Shown here piece by piece: positions 1 through 64,000 of a stretch of 64,000 nucleotides of DNA. The translations under genes and the position numbers were made by a program. Position 1 is the first letter of the stretch; every line of letters starts with the position of its first letter. The notes beneath the pieces are model-generated. The model had not been told where the DNA came from and made no database searches. It saw nothing but the letters and a program-made list of their open reading frames with translations. Source of the DNA: Muraenolepis orangiensis (Eukaryota; Chordata; Actinopteri; Gadiformes; Muraenolepididae); NCBI GenBank assembly GCA_027704905.1, contig CM051022.1, positions 16,392,301 to 16,456,300 of the forward strand. The letters run 5' to 3'.

Positions 1-198
<198 letters not shown>

Positions 199-482
199 AC
201 AGCTACGCTCGACCCGTCCCTCTTCCAGGGCCATCTATGGCCGGGATGGAGGACCCCTCTGACCACTACTAGAACCTTCTGTGGTCCCTCAGACAGGAGG
301 ACAGGAATGTGATCTTTAATGGCGTGCGATTGTCATGCATGGATAATCTTCTTTTGTCGTAGGTGTCCTCCGTTTTGGTCAAAGAGGGGGGGTGGCGGTC
401 CATCCCTGATGGGTCACATGGGGTCTTGGGTTGTTAATGAACTGATTGTTTGTTCTTGGTCTACTGTGTGTGTGTGGAACAG

Positions 483-15873
<15,391 letters not shown>

Positions 15874-16014
15874 CACCCCCCACCCGGCTACCCTCCTCCC
15901 TCCCTCGTGCCCCCCCGCCCTCCCCCTCTCCTGGTCCCCCACGGAGATGGGTCTTCCATCATCGTCACACCCTGGGACTTTGATACCTCGTGTGTGTGTG
16001 TGTTCTTCCGGAAG

Positions 16015-16147
16015 GGCTGCTGGCCAGCCTGGTGATGCAGCCGGCGGTGGACGCGGCCCCAGTGGGCACGGGCGACTCCTGGATGACCATCCAACAGCTG
16101 CTGTGGCCCTACACGGGACTCCGACACAACGGACAGCCACCCGTCTA
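16015..16147 (+). CDS. irag2: Second copy of the irag2 terminal coding exon
   Basis: This is a tandem copy of exon 15731-15873, with the same acceptor context (CCGGAAG|GGCT) and the same reading phase. Its product is identical except for loss of three residues (Ala-Leu-Leu) from the membrane anchor. The stop codon at 16145-16147 and about 115 bp of downstream sequence are also duplicated. The upstream exon ending at 14682 could splice to either copy and give almost the same protein. The nearest canonical AATAAA (16977) lies downstream of both copies, so this one may be the used last exon, an alternative one, or unused. Confidence 0.85.
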
Positions 16148-16260
16148 GCACCCCCCACCCGGCTACCCTCCCCTCCGCCCTCCCTCGTGCCCTCCCCCTC
16201 TCCTGGTCCCCCATGGAGATGGGTCTTCCATCATCATCACACCCTGGGACTTTGATACCT

Positions 16261-16308
<48 letters not shown>

Positions 16309-16697
16309 AGAGAGATTGCGTAATGAGACACAATGAGCAGAGAGAGAGTGTGTGTAAACGATCACCTCTTTATTCACCGTCCGGTTCGACACACACATTC
16401 CTTGGAGGACACAACACTCCCGACACGGTTCCAGAAGTGGAGGGGATTTTTGGGTGCATATGACCGATCACACTTCAGAGAGAGGCCATTGGCCAAACCC
16501 CTCACCCCCCGTTCGATAAGCTCAAGGACGTTCTAATCATGTGACGCCACTGTGGAGACCACAAAGCTCCACTTCGTACAGAAGGTCATCACGACTACAA
16601 CGATATTTTTTTTAAACCAAGATATTGGTCAATGGGACCAAGAGGAGGAGGCGGGGGTGGGGAAGCTTTTGAATTTCAAGAAGAGTTATAACACTGC

Positions 16698-16729
<32 letters not shown>

Positions 16730-16976
16730 TTTTATTTGGGTTTTTTTAAGTGTTTTTTTTCTTGAAATACATTTACGACCTATTTCTAAACATGTTTTGT
16801 GTTTTTCTGTGTATGGAGATGTTTTATTGGATCACCCACGGGTCGAAGGGACGGACCTGGTTTGACCTCCTGGTTACTTGCCGTCATCACCCAGACGTAT
16901 CCGTCCTGCGCGCCATTTTTAAAACACTGTACCTTTTGTATATTCCAAAGAGGCTGTTTTGTTGAAACTTTGCACA

Positions 16977-16982
16977 AATAAA
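16977..16982 (+). promoter_or_regulatory. Poly(A) signal, probably irag2
   Basis: AATAAA lies about 830 nt after the second irag2 stop, just before a (GT)n tract that starts at 17000. No other canonical hexamer was noticed between the stop codons and this point. Confidence 0.5.
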
Positions 16983-16997
16983 GTTGCCAATTCTATG

Positions 16998-17194
<197 letters not shown>

Positions 17195-17241
17195 AAGGAG
17201 TGACACAATGATGAGCACTCGAGAGTGTAAACGATCACCTC

Positions 17242-17247
17242 TTTATT
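17242..17247 (-). promoter_or_regulatory. Poly(A) signal, probably dnai7
   Basis: AATAAA on the minus strand (TTTATT on plus), about 145 nt past the dnai7 stop at 17391. A near copy of the same segment occurs near 16350-16400. Confidence 0.5.
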
Positions 17248-17390
17248 CACTGTCTGGTCCGACGCGCACACACACTCCCCTGAAGCTTGGAGTCACTCAC
17301 GTTTGTGTGTGTGTAAGAAAATGGTCCATGAAGCAAGCCTATTTCACCATAGATGGCGCAAATTGCTGCCATTTCACTTCTTCAGTGATT

Positions 17391-29515
<12,125 letters not shown>

Positions 29516-29529
29516 CTTCCACGACTGTA

Positions 29530-29660
29530 GAAAGAGTTCCAGTAACCATGGATACAGCGCATGGGCAGTTGGCCCGTTTCTGGCATCCTGCCTACGTCAC
29601 TCGTTCAATGCCACGCCCACTAGTCGGATCGGAAATGGTAAACAACGCCTGGTAAGCTAA
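29530..29660. promoter_or_regulatory. dnai7/etfrf1 divergent promoter with X-box, forkhead and CRE-like motifs
   Basis: GTAACCATGGATAC at 29542-29555 matches 13 of 14 positions of the RFX X-box consensus GTHNYYATRRNAAC. GTAAACA at 29638-29644 fits the forkhead (FOXJ1-type) motif. TACGTCAC at 29593-29600 is CRE-like, and CCACGCCC near 29611 is a Sp/KLF-type box. The sites sit about 30-130 bp upstream of the inferred dnai7 start and 400-520 bp upstream of the etfrf1 start. A GTAAGC donor at 29652 could end an etfrf1 5' UTR exon. Confidence 0.55.
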
Positions 29661-30059
29661 CTGACAATGTAGCTTAGCTTCTCACAAAAGCACAGAGGGG
29701 GGGAAAAAAACATAGGATTGTTGTTATTGTTGTTGTTGTTGTTGTTTTACCGCGGCGCTTGCTGTGAAGGCCTCATAAAAAGAGAAAAAAAGTAATTATT
29801 GTATTTGAATAAATCTGTTTTGATAATGTAGCCCATGCTAATGTCACCAAGCTAAAGCACCTACAGGGTTTGACCCCCATGTGGACGACGGAAGCTTCCC
29901 CTTCTCCTTCGCTCTCTTTTCTTTCTTTCGCATTTCATATTTTATTTAACATATTTATTGTTCATATTTGACATTGGTATGTATTCACATTGACAGAACT
30001 GCATTGTTGTTTTTATGTACTTGTACGTAGTATTAGGTGTTAGGATCCGACTCCCTAGC

Positions 30060-30464
30060 ATGGCCAACCCTCTCAGGGGTGAGGTGGTCAAACTTTACAA
30101 GAACGTAAGTTAACAATCTCAGGTGTTCATCACCACTGATACACCTATGATGACGATGCATGAATAAACTGCATTCCCTTGAACTATCTCATCGTGTGTG
30201 TCTGTGCTGTCTCTTTTCCTTTACTTTCCCTTTTCCTTAAAGCTGTTGTATGTTGGACGCGAGTATCCCAAGGGAGCGACTTATTTCAGGGAGCGTCTGA
30301 AGTGCGCCTTCATGAAGAACAAGGACGTGACCGACCCGGAGAAGATCTCCACCCTGGTGAAGCGAGGAAACTTTGTCATCAAAGAGCTGGAGGCCCTGTA
30401 CTTCCTGAGGAAATACCGTACCATGAAACAGCGTTACTACGGCGACGAGCCTGTCAAAAAATAA
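30060..30464 (+). CDS. etfrf1: Electron transfer flavoprotein regulatory factor 1 (LYRM5)
   Basis: Two coding exons, 30060-30104 and 30243-30464, give 88 aa (human about 90). The first encodes MANPLRGEVVKLYKN, joined in phase 0 to LLYVGREYPKGATYF; the C-terminal part has KELEALYFLRKYRTMKQRYY. This is a LYR-family protein with a Leu-Tyr-Lys form of the motif. Known role: a mitochondrial matrix protein that binds the electron-transfer flavoprotein and modulates its FAD. The donor GTAAGT and acceptor TTAAAG are clear. It is head-to-head with dnai7 and tail-to-tail with slc5a8. Confidence 0.97.
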
Positions 30465-31063
30465 CGCTTTTAATCATATTGATAACCTTATTAGGGTTAT
30501 AATAGGTCTAATAGTTAGGCCTATACAGTCGTTCATGCAACAAACCAAATCTCAACTGCTACCGTTTCTCCCAAAATCCATTTGTAATAAATGGTGATTG
30601 TTATTGGTCAGGGAAACGTCCAGAGACAAGAAGCTCCCCGGGGTTGTGCTGTTACTACCGAACACGATGCTCCTTTTCATTATTTTCTTCGTAATCTGAC
30701 ATTTCAATATAGTTGTTAAGACGGCTACTGTACTGTACCACCTGGTCACATTTGCTGCAGCATGAATATATTGTGCATTAATTCTCACATTCGTTTCGTA
30801 CGTTTAAGTTCCACAGAAACATGACCGCTATAAATCACTTGTAATTCATTATTGTCCCTCTGTCAAATGTGTATGCCAACAGTATCATTACCTTTCATCT
30901 GATTTAGTGCCTCTCGGTAATGTATATGTGTTGCATTGTAGATACATTTGTAAGAACATAGACACAGTTTTGTCCTGTTGCTATGTATAGTGTTTTGCAG
31001 AGAACAACACAACACAAATGACGTTTGATGTTTTATTTATGTTTGGTGTCCCATGGATGGTGC
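30465..31063 (+). other. etfrf1: etfrf1 3' UTR
   Basis: Unique AT-rich sequence from the stop codon to the AATAAA; no repeat recognised. Confidence 0.55.
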
Positions 31064-31069
31064 AATAAA
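31064..31069 (+). promoter_or_regulatory. Poly(A) signal of etfrf1
   Basis: AATAAA about 600 nt after the etfrf1 stop, followed by a T-rich run. It lies only about 150 bp from the slc5a8 stop on the other strand. Confidence 0.6.
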
Positions 31070-31136
31070 TATTTTTTTTTGTAATTATAAGGTTGTCCAT
31101 TGCTATTATTTTTTTCTATGAAGTTAAAACAGTAGT

Positions 31137-31142
31137 TTATTT
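31137..31142 (-). promoter_or_regulatory. Possible poly(A) signal of slc5a8
   Basis: AATAAA on the minus strand about 75 nt after the slc5a8 stop at 31217. With the etfrf1 signal at 31064, the two 3' ends almost meet. Confidence 0.45.
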
Positions 31143-31216
31143 TAAAAATGCAGTTTTTGTACACGTATATGTGTTTTTTGTATATGGCCTTGATGTGATA
31201 TTACTGTCGTATAACA

Positions 31217-42278
<11,062 letters not shown>

Positions 42279-42304
42279 AGTGCCTGTCCCTCAGTCAGTT
42301 CTGA

Positions 42305-42470
42305 CGGAGAAGTTCGACAGTGATGAAAAGTTCGAAAGGGATGAAAAGTTCGACAGGGATGAAAAGTTTAAAAGTGATAAAAAGTTTTAAAGTGATAAAA
42401 AGTTTGAAAGTGATGAAAAGTTTGAAAGTGATGAAAAGTTTGACAGTGATGAACAGTTTGAAAGTGATTA
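42305..42470 (-). repeat. 18-bp minisatellite upstream of the slc5a8 start codon
   Basis: About 9 units of GATGAAAAGTTTGAAAGT with point variants, ending about 30 bp from the slc5a8 ATG, so probably in its 5' UTR or core promoter. Confidence 0.8.
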
Positions 42471-42573
42471 ATATTCCGGTAAAAAAAACAATTATTATTA
42501 AATTGTGTTATGGCGTGGAAGCAAGGATGTGTTGATCTTCTGCTTTCAACTGTTTTGGCAGAACGTTTTTGTT

Positions 42574-43090
<517 letters not shown>

Positions 43091-43354
43091 AAGTTGACTC
43101 AACTTCAGCTCTTTAGTTTATTATAGCCTACTATTTAGTCGACACATTTATTCAGTGAATGTGAACAGTTTTGGGTAAATAAAGATGTAATATCTATGTC
43201 GTATTATTATTATTAGTATTACTATTCTCAAATAATAATACTTTAATACATTTAATACATTTAATACATTTAATACATTTAATACATTTAATACAAAGAC
43301 AGCCTTGAGTGACGTCTCACGGCGTCATTTGGGGGCGTTTCCCTCCAAGTCCTG

Positions 43355-43420
43355 TGAGCACGTGGAGCGGAAGTAGTTCCCCATGATGCTCTCTGTCGGT
43401 GGTTTCAACATGGCGGCGCC
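43355..43420 (+). promoter_or_regulatory. utp20 core promoter motifs
   Basis: CACGTG E-box at 43359-43364, an ETS-type CGGAAGT at 43368-43374 and a YY1-type CAACATGGCGGC at 43406-43417, all within 165 bp upstream of the utp20 ATG. This combination is common at ribosome-biogenesis genes (established for Myc, ETS and YY1 targets). Confidence 0.5.
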
Positions 43421-43451
43421 CCGGTACCTACATGCGTGTAAACACTTCTGA
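43410..43451 (+). other. Possible upstream ORF of utp20
   Basis: The ATG inside the YY1-like motif opens a 13-codon frame (MAAPRYLHACKHF) ending 72 nt before the utp20 ATG. It matters only if transcription starts upstream of 43410. Confidence 0.3.
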
Positions 43452-43522
43452 TTAAAATTAGCCAATAAACCTTTGTTTTAGTGACTAATTTCATTCGTGG
43501 GATTTCGACAAACGCCGCAAAC

Positions 43523-64000
<20,478 letters not shown>

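Noticed and set aside
220..272. Possible irag2 exon beginning ATGGCCGGGATGGAGGACCC
   Set aside because: It reaches a TAG after 11 codons, has no usable donor, and its phase does not suit the exon at 483.

Overview
This window reads as nuclear genomic DNA from a ray-finned fish. It has five vertebrate protein genes with many small exons and canonical GT-AG introns, fish-type SINE/LINE tails, hAT and pogo-like DNA transposon remnants, and a very heavy load of dinucleotide microsatellites and intronic minisatellites. I infer a teleost; the extreme (GT)n/(CT)n density would suit a cod-like (gadiform) genome, but that part is a guess.

Layout. The genes alternate strictly in strand: irag2 (+, 3' part, 483-16147), dnai7/casc1 (-, 17391-29515), etfrf1/lyrm5 (+, 30060-30464), slc5a8 (-, 31217-42278) and utp20 (+, 43523 to beyond the window end). 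irag2/dnai7 and etfrf1/slc5a8 are tail-to-tail pairs. dnai7/etfrf1 and slc5a8/utp20 are head-to-head pairs that share short upstream regions. I traced exon structures by hand from splice sites, reading phase and similarity to the human proteins as I remember them. slc5a8 (17 exons, 620 aa) and etfrf1 (2 coding exons, 88 aa) are complete. dnai7 is essentially complete (about 717 aa, 15 coding exons, one uncertain boundary). utp20 has 30 exons here, about the first 1,307 residues of a protein near 2,800 aa. irag2 has 21 supported exons, lacks its 5' end, and has one unresolved phase step.

Function. The genes do not form a pathway. irag2 encodes a tail-anchored ER protein linked to IP3 receptors, dnai7 a ciliary dynein-associated protein, etfrf1 a mitochondrial LYR-family regulator of electron-transfer flavoprotein, slc5a8 a sodium-coupled monocarboxylate transporter, and utp20 a small-subunit processome scaffold. 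The order joins what are, in human, two separate blocks of chromosome 12 (IRAG2-DNAI7-ETFRF1 on 12p and SLC5A8-UTP20 on 12q).

Most notable points: a tandem duplication of the irag2 terminal coding exon, both copies intact; a 33-bp minisatellite of about 51 units in dnai7 whose unit resembles the adjoining real 3' splice site; a near-consensus RFX X-box and a forkhead site just upstream of a dnai7 start codon that appears to form the whole coding part of exon 1; a hAT element nested in another hAT, both with 8-bp target duplications; a frameshifted pogo/Tigger-like transposon with perfect terminal repeats; a solo LTR with a clean 5-bp duplication; and repeated use of microsatellites as the pyrimidine-rich part of splice acceptors. 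I found no wholly new multi-gene system.
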